From NCBI GenBank assembly GCA_031553775.1, contig JAVBLA010000066.1, positions 1-23,097 on the forward strand: DNA of 23,097 bases, in the 5' to 3' direction. Source of the DNA: JAISFI01 sp031553775 (GTDB lineage Bacteria > Bacteroidota > Bacteroidia > Bacteroidales > Azobacteroidaceae). Numbering within the stretch: position 1 is the stretch's first letter; every line of letters begins with the position of its first letter. The position numbers and the translations under genes were made by a program. Below the pieces are notes generated by a model. The model was not told the DNA's origin and made no database searches. It saw only the letters and a program-made list of their open reading frames with translations. Shown here piece by piece: positions 14,589-23,097 of the stretch.

Positions 14589-15949
14589 AACGACTCCTAA
14601 TCATCCTCACCGATCTCATAATCGTATTCGGCAGCATCCTGCTGAGCTACAAAATACTAGGCAGAAGCAATCTCCTGCAGGATTATGAACAGAATATACA
14701 AGCTTTCTATATCATTGCTCCGGTCATCGGAATATTGTATCTGATATTCATGTATTCATTCGGGCTATATAATTCTACCCGCAGAAAAATCGGAGACGTT
14801 ATCTATACCGTGTTACTGATTTCGGTATCCCTGACAGTAGGAATTATGGCCACTTGTTTTTTTGTACGGGAAGGGGCCATGGCTATGCCCCGCAGCATCA
14901 TCTTCCTGAGTGCAGTATTCTACTGGATATTCCTGACCTGTTGGAGGTTAATTGTATGGAAAGCCGCAAAAAAAACACATGGAGTCAGAGATATTGTACT
15001 GATAGGACCGGAATCGAAATCCCTGGCAGAGATTATTGCATCAAAATACAGGGATATCTATCGGGTCAGGTATATTTGCCAGGAAAACGATAAATATCTG
15101 ACAACTGCCATCCGGAGAAGCGATGAGGTATTTCTATCGGCAGGCGTTAGTAACAAAGGTCGGGAAAAAATACTCATGACTGCTGCAGAAAAGAGCACTG
15201 GAGTTTATTTCGTACCGGAATACAGAGATGTATTCATTATGTCGGCTTCCATGCAAAAAACCGACGATATACCTACCTTTCATATCGACCGGATGGGTCT
15301 CACGCTGGAAGAACGTTTTGTTAAGCGAATGGTCGATCTATTCCTGGGTTTGACCGGGTTTGTCCTCGCATTGCCCATAGGATTAGTGGTTACACTATTG
15401 GTCAAGATGGACAAAGGCCCCGTTTTCTATACACAGGAACGTCTGACTGAGAACGGGAAGATCTTTAAGGTACTAAAATTCCGGACAATGGTGCCAGATG
15501 CAGAAAAATTATCCGGTCCTGTCTTAGCAGGAGATAAAGACCCGCGTATCACGAAAATAGGTAATCTGATACGGGCCACCCGCATGGATGAACTTCCCCA
15601 GATCCTTAATATATTGAAAGGAGATATGAGTATTGTAGGTCCCCGGCCGGAACGCCCGTTCTTTGCAGAACAATTTGAACAGCAGATACCCCAGTTTAAA
15701 CAACGCCTGAAAGTCAAGGCAGGCCTTACCGGACTGGCACAGGTGGAAGGTAAATATAATACCAGTTTTGAAGATAAACTTCGTTATGATCTTCTATATA
15801 TCAGCAATTATTCTCTTTTCCAGGATTTCCTGATCATCCTTCAAACTGTTAAAATTCTCTTTATGAAAGAAAGTACAGAAGGAGTAACAGGAAATACACC
15901 GGCTACCTCCCAGAAATTAGAAACTGTATCTGAAATAATTCCCAGTTAA
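14585..15949 (+). CDS. Polyprenyl-phosphate sugar-1-phosphate transferase (initiating transferase, WcaJ/WbaP type)
   Basis: A 454-residue enzyme that should start the repeat unit by moving a sugar-1-phosphate from a nucleotide sugar to undecaprenyl phosphate. Membrane segments lie at about 4-21, 40-62, 72-93 and 104-120. A CoA-binding-like central domain follows (GPESKSLAE near 141), then a membrane-associated helix at about 249-273. The catalytic domain begins with FYTQERLTENGKIFKVLKFR (281-300). Family hallmarks PDAEKL (304-309), RMDELPQILNILKGDMS and VGPRPERPFF are intact, as is the LKVKAGLTGLAQVEG segment. Donor specificity cannot be fixed from sequence. The start ATG (14585) follows a short repeat and a tiny ORF ending on it. 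Confidence 0.92.
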   Translation: MKRLLIILTDLIIVFGSILLSYKILGRSNLLQDYEQNIQAFYIIAPVIGILYLIFMYSFGLYNSTRRKIGDVIYTVLLISVSLTVGIMATCFFVREGAMAMPRSIIFLSAVFYWIFLTCWRLIVWKAAKKTHGVRDIVLIGPESKSLAEIIASKYRDIYRVRYICQENDKYLTTAIRRSDEVFLSAGVSNKGREKILMTAAEKSTGVYFVPEYRDVFIMSASMQKTDDIPTFHIDRMGLTLEERFVKRMVDLFLGLTGFVLALPIGLVVTLLVKMDKGPVFYTQERLTENGKIFKVLKFRTMVPDAEKLSGPVLAGDKDPRITKIGNLIRATRMDELPQILNILKGDMSIVGPRPERPFFAEQFEQQIPQFKQRLKVKAGLTGLAQVEGKYNTSFEDKLRYDLLYISNYSLFQDFLIILQTVKILFMKESTEGVTGNTPATSQKLETVSEIIPS

Positions 15950-15973
15950 AATTTTATCCTTTAAATTATTTCT

Positions 15974-17686
15974 ATGTTCTCTAAAGATTTACCATCAGAA
16001 AAAAAAATTATCTTTTTTACTCTTCTTGCTACATTTATTTACGAGCTGGCTCTCTGTTTTCAGGGGTTCAACCTAACAGACGAAGGTTATGCATTAACTG
16101 CATATCAACAAATATTTAATAATCCTTCATCGATCGGATCCCATTTTATCTATTATCTCACGGATATTGCCGGTGGTATCTGGAATTTCTTTTTCGGATG
16201 TAAAGGGATCGTATCCTTTAGAATATTCAATATAATTATCGTTATTCTGACTATTTACTTTACCTATTTATCAACAAAAAAGCTTATTAAGCCTATTATC
16301 GTACCAATGGCCACATGTGCAGTATTGTTGATGCATAACTACGGAATTATTATCTTTCATCACAATTATTTTACAGCACTGCTTGTATCCATTGCCGTAT
16401 ATTTTATTCATAAAGGACTCTGCTCAAACAGTCGCTTATCTTTGTTTACAGGAGCATTTATAGTAGGTATAAATATTTTCACCAGGATCAGCAATGTAAC
16501 CATGCTGTCACTGGGAATACTTCTATTGATCGGATATTGTTATGAGAAAAACGGCAAAACACTGGTTTATAACATCCTGTATTCCATTTCCGGTCTTATT
16601 GCAGGAATAATCTCTGTAATTCTACTGATGTACTGCCTCGGACACCTCGATATTTTCAGACAAACACTTTCCGATTTATTTAATGAAGGATCTACAAGCA
16701 ATAGCACACATGGATTAAACATATTGGCCGGCATTTATATCAATAACTACATCAATATCTACACATCTCTTGCTATTTATGTCTTTTCTGTTTTTTTCTG
16801 TGTATGGCTTCATAGCATATCAGGCAATGTATATACCAGGATTGCTGTTGTTGGTCTCTATTCCCTGGTTATGATATGCTTTATACTCAATGCTTTTAAT
16901 TGTGAGAAATATTATGCTGTGATTTTATTTCCTATCCTGGTCTCCTGTTGGATCGACAGAAAAGAGAAATCAATTATCCTGATCAATTACGCATCATTGA
17001 TTATACTGTTTTTTCTTCCATTGGGAAGCGATCATGGAGTGAGGAATATGGGTCCATACTGCGTCTGGTTAGCCAGTTTTATGTCGGTATGGCATGTGTA
17101 CAGGTTTATAAACTATCAGAAAAAGAAGAAAAACAACGCCTGGAGAATTCTTTCACTTGCATTCGGTATTTTGTACATTGTATACGGACTATATTTTGTA
17201 TCCCGTTATGCTTATTATGATCGGGGAAGCCGTCTTGAAAAATGCTACAGGGCTAACAATCCTAAATTTACGGTGTATACTTCAAAAGAACGGGCAAAAG
17301 CAATGGAAGAGCTACTTTCTGCCTTACATTTATTTGTTGGAAAAGGAGACACTCTATTTTGTTTCGAATCGCTTCCCATGGTACATTATCTAACAGAAAC
17401 TATTCCTTATATGGAAAATCCATGGCCATGGACCTACAATCCGGAAAACTTCAGGAAACATCTGCACAAAGCATGCAAAACAACCGGATTGCCTGTCGTG
17501 CTCAGACAAAAATGCCAGCCACTCGACGGATATGGAAACTGGACAGTTCCCGATACGGGACTCCTCTATAATGCATCCTGGTTTTATCAACAGGAAAGAA
17601 CCGGTTGTTTCGAACAGTTTATCCGGGAGAATAATTATAAGGTAGCTTGGGAAAACGAATTGTTCATCATATATATTATCCAATGA
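15974..17686 (+). CDS. Polytopic membrane protein, putative GT-C-type glycosyltransferase
   Basis: The 570-residue protein has about ten hydrophobic segments over residues 11-425 and a soluble C-terminal part of about 140 residues. The first loop carries NLTDEGYAL (D36, E37), the acidic position typical of GT-C enzymes (PMT/ArnT-like), which use polyprenyl-phosphate sugars outside the cytoplasm. This suggests a side sugar or modification added after flipping. It is too divergent for me to assign a family, and a non-enzymatic membrane role is possible. It overlaps the GT61 gene by 4 bases (ATGA), so it belongs to the operon. Confidence 0.6.
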   Translation: MFSKDLPSEKKIIFFTLLATFIYELALCFQGFNLTDEGYALTAYQQIFNNPSSIGSHFIYYLTDIAGGIWNFFFGCKGIVSFRIFNIIIVILTIYFTYLSTKKLIKPIIVPMATCAVLLMHNYGIIIFHHNYFTALLVSIAVYFIHKGLCSNSRLSLFTGAFIVGINIFTRISNVTMLSLGILLLIGYCYEKNGKTLVYNILYSISGLIAGIISVILLMYCLGHLDIFRQTLSDLFNEGSTSNSTHGLNILAGIYINNYINIYTSLAIYVFSVFFCVWLHSISGNVYTRIAVVGLYSLVMICFILNAFNCEKYYAVILFPILVSCWIDRKEKSIILINYASLIILFFLPLGSDHGVRNMGPYCVWLASFMSVWHVYRFINYQKKKKNNAWRILSLAFGILYIVYGLYFVSRYAYYDRGSRLEKCYRANNPKFTVYTSKERAKAMEELLSALHLFVGKGDTLFCFESLPMVHYLTETIPYMENPWPWTYNPENFRKHLHKACKTTGLPVVLRQKCQPLDGYGNWTVPDTGLLYNASWFYQQERTGCFEQFIRENNYKVAWENELFIIYIIQ

Positions 17687-18936
17687 ACAGACAAAACAGA
17701 TTGATTAGAATTGCGAAAAAAGCAAGATTAAATAAACTTGTATATGGACTTATTCAAGTGGCTGTATTTATTTCTTATTGTATAAAATACCGGGGATTTT
17801 CATGGGGAAGACTAATGCCTTTCAAGGAGCTGTTATCAGAAAATCCGGATATTAAGATACTGTGTATTGAAGAAATAAAATTATCATATGTTCCTCCAAG
17901 GTTCGATGAACAGACTGAAAAAGAAGTAGTATTCAAAGAAGGCAGGGAATATACAAAATATGCTGTCATAGTTAAAAACACAATTATACTGGCCGGTTCA
18001 AACCTTATTGTTCCTTTCCGGAAAACCGTATTATACGATTTACCCTCATATGATCTTTCAAAAAAATATAAATACTCCGATGAAAAAGTAATACGTGTCT
18101 GTCAAACTAAAATCGGCTATTGGAAAGGAATCACCCAAAAAGAAGACAAAGCCATCTGGATGGGAGGTAATTTTTCCTGGAATTATTATCATTTACTCTA
18201 TGAATTTATCATCAAGTTCCGCATACTGGAAAAGTTGAAGATTCCGGCTGAGATACCGGTTCTGATAGACAGCGTATGCTTGGAAATTCCGCAATTCCAA
18301 GAGTTAGTCGATATGGTAAACCACAAGGGACGAAGGATTATAGCTGTCAATAAAAAACACAGTTACGCATTAAACGAATTATACTATATCAATTGCCCGA
18401 ACCTGATTCCTCCCAATCTGGTAAACGATCATGAGATCCTTCCGGAAGACGTGCAGTTCGACACGTCCCTATTACAGGACCTAAGAAATTATTTATTGCC
18501 CTTTTCCTCCGGCAGGAAATTTCCATCAAGAATATTCATTTCAAGAAAAAACGCCAGTGGAAGAAGAACTTTCAATGAAGAGGAGATTATAAAATTATTT
18601 TCCGGATACGGTTTTGAAGTGGTATATCCGGAAACAATGAGCATCCGTGATCAAATCGCCTTGTTTAATCAGGCTGAATACATAGCCGGTGGCACCGGGG
18701 CTGCGTTTACCAATCTACTATTCGGTAGTGATACATGCACGGCTATTGTCTTCAACAAAACACGACTTCCTTTCTCCGGTTTTTCAACCATCGCATATAT
18801 TTCCGGAGTAGATTTAAGATATATCACGGAAGAAGCGACCCAAGGAAACCAGTTGAAAAACACCCATGACTCCTTTGAAATAGATTTGTTGCACATTCAG
18901 AAACTGTTGCAGAAATGGGACCTGCAACCATTGTAA
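17683..18936 (+). CDS. Glycosyltransferase family 61 (DUF563)
   Basis: The 417-residue protein has the conserved GT61 blocks: GGNFSWNYYHLLYE (161-174), RIFISRKNASGRR (283-295) and AEYIAGGTGAAFTNLLFG (331-348). Residues 19-31 (LVYGLIQVAVFIS) are hydrophobic and could associate with the membrane. I use the ATG at 17683, which overlaps the previous stop as ATGA. A TTG at 17647 would add 12 residues but lies deep in the upstream gene. Bacterial GT61 proteins are common in capsule loci; donors vary. It probably acts on the cytoplasmic repeat unit. Confidence 0.88.
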   Translation: MNRQNRLIRIAKKARLNKLVYGLIQVAVFISYCIKYRGFSWGRLMPFKELLSENPDIKILCIEEIKLSYVPPRFDEQTEKEVVFKEGREYTKYAVIVKNTIILAGSNLIVPFRKTVLYDLPSYDLSKKYKYSDEKVIRVCQTKIGYWKGITQKEDKAIWMGGNFSWNYYHLLYEFIIKFRILEKLKIPAEIPVLIDSVCLEIPQFQELVDMVNHKGRRIIAVNKKHSYALNELYYINCPNLIPPNLVNDHEILPEDVQFDTSLLQDLRNYLLPFSSGRKFPSRIFISRKNASGRRTFNEEEIIKLFSGYGFEVVYPETMSIRDQIALFNQAEYIAGGTGAAFTNLLFGSDTCTAIVFNKTRLPFSGFSTIAYISGVDLRYITEEATQGNQLKNTHDSFEIDLLHIQKLLQKWDLQPL

Positions 18937-18942
18937 AAAATA

Positions 18943-20424
18943 ATGTCGGAAAAAGAATCTTATAAGCAGGCTTTCAAAGCCACCAGCCTTTTTGGGATCG
19001 TACAGGTATTCATCATTTTAATTAATCTGGTTCGTTCCAAACTGATTGCAGTACTATTGGGAACTTCCGGATATGGGATCAACGGATTGTTCCAGAATCC
19101 CATGAACCTGATCGGTTCTCTCACTGGTTTAGGTATCGGTTTCAGTGCCGTCAGAGACGTTGCGGTTGCAAATACGGAAGACGATGCTACAAAAATCAGC
19201 CGTACCATTCAAACACTCAAAAGATGGAGCTGGACGGTCGGAATAGCAGGCACGCTAACGGTTATCGGTTTATCACCGTTACTGAGCCGGTGGAGCTTCA
19301 AGAATTCTGATTATACTATTTCTTTTATCCTGCTATCGGTTTGCCTGTTATTATCCGCATTAAGCAGTGGACAAACAGCTGTTTTACAGGGTACACGCCG
19401 ACTGAAAGATGCAACGAAATCCGGTTTCTCAGGAGCTTTACTCGGTTTAGTATTCTCTATTCCCCTATATTACTTTTGGGGTATTAAGGGAATCGTTCCG
19501 GCCTTTATTCTATCGGCTGCCGCAACCTTGCTTGCCACCTGGCACTTTTCACGGAAAGTAAAACTCGTTCCGTCCGAAATTTCCTATAAAGAGTCTTTCA
19601 CCCAAGGAATAGATATGGTAAAGCTGGGTATTATGGTTACCCTGAGCAACCTGATCGGGCAAGTTGTTTCTTACCTGATTATTCTCCTGATCAACGAACA
19701 ATCCGGAAAAGAAGCCGTGGGGTTATATACTGCCGGCTGGTCAATGACCAATCAATATGTCGGCTTGATCTTTGCGGCTATGGGTGCCGATTATTTTCCA
19801 AGGCTGAGCGGTTTACAATCCGACAAAAGCAAAATGGAAGAAGCCGTAAACCACCAGGCCGAAATAGCAGTATTGATCATTGCCCCGTTAATCATACTCT
19901 TTCTGGCAATACTCCCCTGGATCATACAGATTCTTTTTACGGAAGAATTTATACCAGTCATCAGTTTTGTCCGGTGGATTATAACCGGAATGTTATTCAA
20001 AGCAGCTTCCTGGACACTCGGATTCATTCTTATTGCCAAAGGAGATACCAAGCTATTTTTCATCATTGAACTGACTACCTATCTGATTCAGCTGGCCTGT
20101 TACGCCACAGGGTATCATTTCGGAGGGTTGGAAGGTATCGGTATCGCTTTTGTTGTCGTTACTTTTTTCTATTTTATCGAAATAAGTATTATTGTGAAAA
20201 AAAAATACAAGATCGGATTCAATAAAGACTTCCAAAAACTGTTCCTGATTCAGTTTGCTTTGTGTATCTCCTGTTTTCTAATCATATTCTTCCAATCCTA
20301 TCCTCTGGGATATTTTTCGGGAGGATTATTATTCGTTTTTTCAGCAATATACTCTTTACGAAGGTTAGATAAAAAGGCTGATTTAAGACAAATTATACTC
20401 TCAAAAATCAAATCCAGAAAATAA
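18943..20424 (+). CDS. Oligosaccharide flippase (Wzx-like, MATE/MOP superfamily)
   Basis: The 493-residue protein has about 12-14 membrane segments. The N-terminal signature runs from FKATSLFGIVQVF through RSKLIAVLLGTSGYGINGLF and GIGFSAVRD, characteristic of the WzxE-like polysaccharide translocases. It should flip undecaprenyl-diphosphate-linked repeat units to the periplasmic face, where the Wzy protein polymerises them. It is the last + strand gene and starts 6 bases after the GT61 stop, so it closes the operon. No chain-length regulator (Wzz/Wzc) or outer-membrane exporter (Wza) is in the window. Confidence 0.9.
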   Translation: MSEKESYKQAFKATSLFGIVQVFIILINLVRSKLIAVLLGTSGYGINGLFQNPMNLIGSLTGLGIGFSAVRDVAVANTEDDATKISRTIQTLKRWSWTVGIAGTLTVIGLSPLLSRWSFKNSDYTISFILLSVCLLLSALSSGQTAVLQGTRRLKDATKSGFSGALLGLVFSIPLYYFWGIKGIVPAFILSAAATLLATWHFSRKVKLVPSEISYKESFTQGIDMVKLGIMVTLSNLIGQVVSYLIILLINEQSGKEAVGLYTAGWSMTNQYVGLIFAAMGADYFPRLSGLQSDKSKMEEAVNHQAEIAVLIIAPLIILFLAILPWIIQILFTEEFIPVISFVRWIITGMLFKAASWTLGFILIAKGDTKLFFIIELTTYLIQLACYATGYHFGGLEGIGIAFVVVTFFYFIEISIIVKKKYKIGFNKDFQKLFLIQFALCISCFLIIFFQSYPLGYFSGGLLFVFSAIYSLRRLDKKADLRQIILSKIKSRK

Positions 20425-20452
20425 TAAAAATTGATTTCCTGCCACAGGGAAA
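20421..20452 (-). terminator. Possible terminator for the minus-strand surface-protein gene
   Basis: A stem TTTCCTG/CAGGGAA (20435-20441 with 20445-20451, one G-T pair, CCA loop). Read on the minus strand it is followed by TCAATTTTTATTAT. It overlaps the end of the flippase gene. Fold and T-rich tail fit a simple intrinsic terminator. Confidence 0.35.
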
Positions 20453-20477
20453 AGAAACATCCGTTTTATGTGTTCCC

Positions 20478-20502
20478 CCCGCTCGGATCAACGAACGAGG
20501 GG
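20478..20502 (+). terminator. G/C hairpin after the flippase gene
   Basis: CCC-(G)-CTCG pairs with CGAG-GGG around a ten-base loop, with one bulged G, between two convergent genes. It stands out in A/T-rich DNA. There is no clean T tract after it on either strand, so a terminator role for the operon is only suggested by position. Confidence 0.35.
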
Positions 20503-20552
20503 ATAGTTGTTGTAAGTATATTATATGACAAGGAAGTTTGCCTGACTAAAAA

Positions 20553-22967
20553 TTATCTATCCTGAACACAACGAACTGTTGCCATGATATTATTTGTAGC
20601 AGCCAAGTCTTTTGATAAATTATTATTTTTTCCAATATAACGTCTTCCTGTTTCTGATGATGACCACCAAATGCCAAAAGCATCCCATGACAACCATTTA
20701 TTGCTAACATCATAATAACCTCCATAGACTTTATTATCAGTGTTTACTGTCCACCATTTGCTTGCATTGTTGGTAGACAGATTTACCCAAGTTGCTAATT
20801 TATCCCATTGAGAGTTACTCGGAATTTTCCATCCTGTTGGACAGGGGCTTATTGTTTTATTTGTATTGGTTGCAGTAGCCCAATAATAATAGTAACCTCT
20901 TTCTCCTGCGCTTCTTCCGGAATAAGTTGTTGCAGTGGGAGTCCCTTCTTTTGAATTTTCTACCATCCAACACTCCACTGCATTATTTGTTCCGGTTGGA
21001 TATTCATGAGTAAGATAACTATTATTTCCAATTGTTTTATTTATTGCAATTCCATCCCGTCCACAGCATTCACAGTCTTTTATTTTTACTGTCAGATTTA
21101 CCTTCTTTTTATTATTGCTTCCATCTTTGAATAGGGCGTATATTGTTATCGATTTAGCATCAGTATTCGTAGTTCCACGTGCTGCATCACGAATGGTTTC
21201 AATAAAGGTCAGATTTCCAGAGTTGCTAATTCCTTCTGAAATTGCCTGTGGATCGTTCACGGCAAAACCTACTAAGGTAACGCCACTGCCCACAAAAGAA
21301 TACGCAAAGGTTTTAGTTTCTGCGAAATCATTAATACGATCGGCAACATTTCCACACGAAGTTCCTCCATCTGTCATTGCAACATCAAAACATGTTTCTC
21401 CTGTTATGTAATATGAACCGCTAATATCATCGGCATAAAGTGATGGATCAACAGTAACATTGGCAATTATGGTATTTTCAGCAGTAACTGTGCCATCACA
21501 GTTGCTAATGATCACTTTAATTGCATGGTTTCCTAATATTGTTGAACTAAAATTGAAAATCGATGAAGTTTCTAATGTCTGTAAAACACCATCTACATAC
21601 CATTTGTATATACGGTTCGTATTGCTTCCATTGGGAGTTGCGGTAATCTGCCGAATTACACCTTCTTTTACATTGAAGTTTGAGTTAGGATTTAATGTTA
21701 CTGCAGAAATCGGTGTACAAGCGCTGGTTACATTAATATCGGTGCTCAATGATACAGGGCCGCAACCATTTTTTGCCGTAACAGTAATATTGGTTATGCC
21801 GGTATTATTAAATCTAATATTGGCATTATTCCCAAATTCTATTTTGGTGGCCTCTGCACCATTGTTAACTGTCCAGTTTATCTCTTCCGGAGTGGGAGAT
21901 ACATTGACCGAATAGGTAATCACATCTCCGTCATGAACACTTCCGGCAGGAGGTAAATTCACCCATCCGATAGAGACGTTATTGCTCAAATATACAGGTA
22001 TTTCGGAAGAAAGCGGACTGATACAACCATTTGCGTCTTTATAACTTACACGGTATTTTCCTGGGGTGACAGTATTAAACTGAGGTATGACAGTATTTCC
22101 TGTAAAGGATCCATCCCGATACCAGTTATAGAAAGTTGAAGAAGTAACCCCAGCTTCTAAAATAGCAGGGTTTGCTCCACAAATTGTACTTGCCATGTTT
22201 CCATTTATATTGGTTGCTGGAGGTGCTGTAAGAGTAATATTGTTGTTTTCTACTGAACTTGAAGAACTACAATATCCTGTTTTATTGACAGAGACGGAAA
22301 TATTGATCTTTTCAGTAGCAGGTGATGTTACATAACAAACTGATTCCGAAGAAGGGTTAGATACTGAATTTCCATTCATAAACCACTGATAGGTTACTCC
22401 CGGGAAAACATTATAATCGGAAACATTATCCACTTTCAGTTCCAAAAGTCCACTTTTACAGTAGACCGTATTTACCGGATCTTCTCCATTGATTTTAATT
22501 GCAGGAATAGGAAGTGCATTAGCAACGTTAACAGTTAAGTTTACAGTATTGCTTGAGACGGAATAGCAATTTCCTCCATCAGAAATAACTGCGTACCAGG
22601 TACCTATATGCGCTGATCCTTTGAGAGTGATACTATTGCCTGTGTATTGGGCTCCAGACATAGGAATATTGTCTTTAAACCAGATTACTGTTCCATTGGG
22701 ATTGATTGCAGAAAGGATTACTTCTCCTGTTTCACCACACAAAACCCCATTATTGGTTGCTGTAATTGAAACTCCGGATGGAGCTTGAGTCACCGAGTTT
22801 GTCAAATTTATTTCCGCAGGTGTTCCGCAACCAATAATGTCTGTGTATACTTTATATGTACCTGATTGACTGGTTTGGTAATAAGTTCCGACATTTATCT
22901 GCTTATTATTCAATGTCCATATGTATTGGGCTTCAGGATCTATATTGGTTATAAACATAGAAGTCAT
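20553..22967 (-). CDS. Ig-like/PKD-repeat surface protein with C-terminal FISUMP domain, N-terminally truncated
   Basis: The 804-residue protein has about six Ig-like or PKD-like domains of 75-100 residues (about 1-60, 65-150, 153-250, 252-330, 335-415, 420-505). A Cys-containing module follows (about 510-640, ending DCECCG). The C-terminal domain (about 642-804) carries the Fibrobacter succinogenes major paralogous (FISUMP) signatures ECWMVEN, CPTGWKIPSNSQWDKL, WWSSSE and ATVRCVQD. Such proteins are usually exported surface or adhesin-like proteins. Here there is no signal peptide: the first residues already lie at the start of an Ig-like unit (IDPEAQYIWTLNN), and a TAA sits directly before the ATG. 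The gene therefore looks 5'-truncated. No secretion-type C-terminal sorting domain is visible. It converges on the polysaccharide operon and has no evident functional link to it. Confidence 0.75.
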   Translation of the reverse strand: MTSMFITNIDPEAQYIWTLNNKQINVGTYYQTSQSGTYKVYTDIIGCGTPAEINLTNSVTQAPSGVSITATNNGVLCGETGEVILSAINPNGTVIWFKDNIPMSGAQYTGNSITLKGSAHIGTWYAVISDGGNCYSVSSNTVNLTVNVANALPIPAIKINGEDPVNTVYCKSGLLELKVDNVSDYNVFPGVTYQWFMNGNSVSNPSSESVCYVTSPATEKINISVSVNKTGYCSSSSSVENNNITLTAPPATNINGNMASTICGANPAILEAGVTSSTFYNWYRDGSFTGNTVIPQFNTVTPGKYRVSYKDANGCISPLSSEIPVYLSNNVSIGWVNLPPAGSVHDGDVITYSVNVSPTPEEINWTVNNGAEATKIEFGNNANIRFNNTGITNITVTAKNGCGPVSLSTDINVTSACTPISAVTLNPNSNFNVKEGVIRQITATPNGSNTNRIYKWYVDGVLQTLETSSIFNFSSTILGNHAIKVIISNCDGTVTAENTIIANVTVDPSLYADDISGSYYITGETCFDVAMTDGGTSCGNVADRINDFAETKTFAYSFVGSGVTLVGFAVNDPQAISEGISNSGNLTFIETIRDAARGTTNTDAKSITIYALFKDGSNNKKKVNLTVKIKDCECCGRDGIAINKTIGNNSYLTHEYPTGTNNAVECWMVENSKEGTPTATTYSGRSAGERGYYYYWATATNTNKTISPCPTGWKIPSNSQWDKLATWVNLSTNNASKWWTVNTDNKVYGGYYDVSNKWLSWDAFGIWWSSSETGRRYIGKNNNLSKDLAATNNIMATVRCVQDR

Positions 22968-23097
22968 TTAGACTTTTTTCGTTTATAAATTTTCTTTATT
23001 AAAATCACAATAAAAGCTATGTAATTGAAAGCTTTCCAACTAGATGTTGTAAAATCGAACCGATTAAGAATGGTTCTGAAACTATCCATCCATGCAT
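22964..23097 (-). CDS. C-terminal end of a probable DDE transposase (partial, runs off the window)
   Basis: On the minus strand, a frame open from the window edge gives 43 residues ending in a TGA at 22964-22966. It includes ILNRFDFTTSSWKAFNY, then a hydrophobic stretch and a lysine-rich tail (KKIYKRKKSK). An R-F-D, S-W-x-A-F, A-F pattern followed by a basic tail is what I know from the C-terminal ends of IS5-like transposases. Only this tail is visible, so the family is tentative; a short membrane-anchored tail of another protein is the alternative. Its stop codon overlaps the first ATG of the truncated surface protein, consistent with an insertion sequence having replaced that gene's 5' end. 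I could not define an inverted repeat or target duplication. Confidence 0.4.
   Translation of the reverse strand, partial: AWMDSFRTILNRFDFTTSSWKAFNYIAFIVILIKKIYKRKKSK

Noticed and set aside
20425..20552. Search for a tRNA, small RNA or attachment site between the convergent genes.
   Set aside because: Only two hairpins are visible; no cloverleaf, conserved RNA motif or direct-repeat pair could be supported.
21115..21915. Two + strand open frames of 98 and 151 codons.
   Set aside because: They lie antisense inside the well-supported Ig-like/FISUMP coding frame and have no recognisable domain.
1..23097. CRISPR arrays and invertible-promoter inverted repeats, as seen at phase-variable Bacteroides capsule loci.
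   Set aside because: No regularly spaced repeat set and no matching inverted-repeat pair around a promoter-like spacer was seen on reading.

Overview
The window reads as a Bacteroidales-type (Bacteroidota) chromosome. It is moderately A/T-rich with few Shine-Dalgarno sequences. It has an OmpA-family protein with a coiled-coil linker, a FISUMP/Ig-like surface protein, and a long collinear surface-polysaccharide operon. I cannot name the genus. No tRNA, rRNA, CRISPR array or complete insertion sequence is visible.

Layout. (1) 1-856: the 3' part of an OmpA-family gene. (2) 892-8795: a block that should make an unusual N-acylated 3-amino-3,6-dideoxyhexose. It starts with a tandem (double-domain) dTDP-4-keto-6-deoxyhexose 3,4-ketoisomerase of the FdtA/QdtA type and ends with a matching DegT-family aminotransferase of the FdtB/QdtB type. 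Between them lie eight genes of acyl-carrier-protein chemistry: a stand-alone DltA-like adenylation enzyme, a GNAT, a DltC-like carrier protein, a ketoacyl synthase III, a second carrier protein, a short-chain reductase, a second GNAT, and a metallo-beta-lactamase-fold hydrolase. (3) 8796-20424: assembly and export genes. These are a GT2, a Wzy-type polymerase, three GT4-type transferases, a polyprenyl-phosphate sugar-1-phosphate transferase, a GT-C-like membrane protein, a GT61 and a Wzx flippase. All 19 genes from 892 to 20424 are on the + strand, mostly overlapping or separated by only a few bases. (4) 20553-22967, minus strand: an N-terminally truncated Ig-like/FISUMP surface protein. It abuts what looks like the 3' end of a transposase gene running off the window edge.

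How it works together (inference). The isomerase and aminotransferase turn dTDP-4-keto-6-deoxyglucose into dTDP-Fuc3N or dTDP-Qui3N; rmlA and rmlB are not in the window and must lie elsewhere. The cassette makes two thioester-bound donors. One is an aminoacyl group on carrier 1. The other is a short 3-hydroxyacyl group on carrier 2, built by KAS III and the reductase. Two GNATs then place one or both on the 3-amino group. The hexapeptide-repeat acetyltransferase (FdtC/QdtC) usual in this pathway is absent. The finished sugar would enter a Wzx/Wzy-dependent capsule or O-antigen repeat unit.

The most notable points are the embedded two-carrier acyl cassette, the ten-A tract that fuses the two isomerase domains (one A fewer would restore two genes overlapping by ATGA), and the truncated surface protein next to a transposase-like tail.
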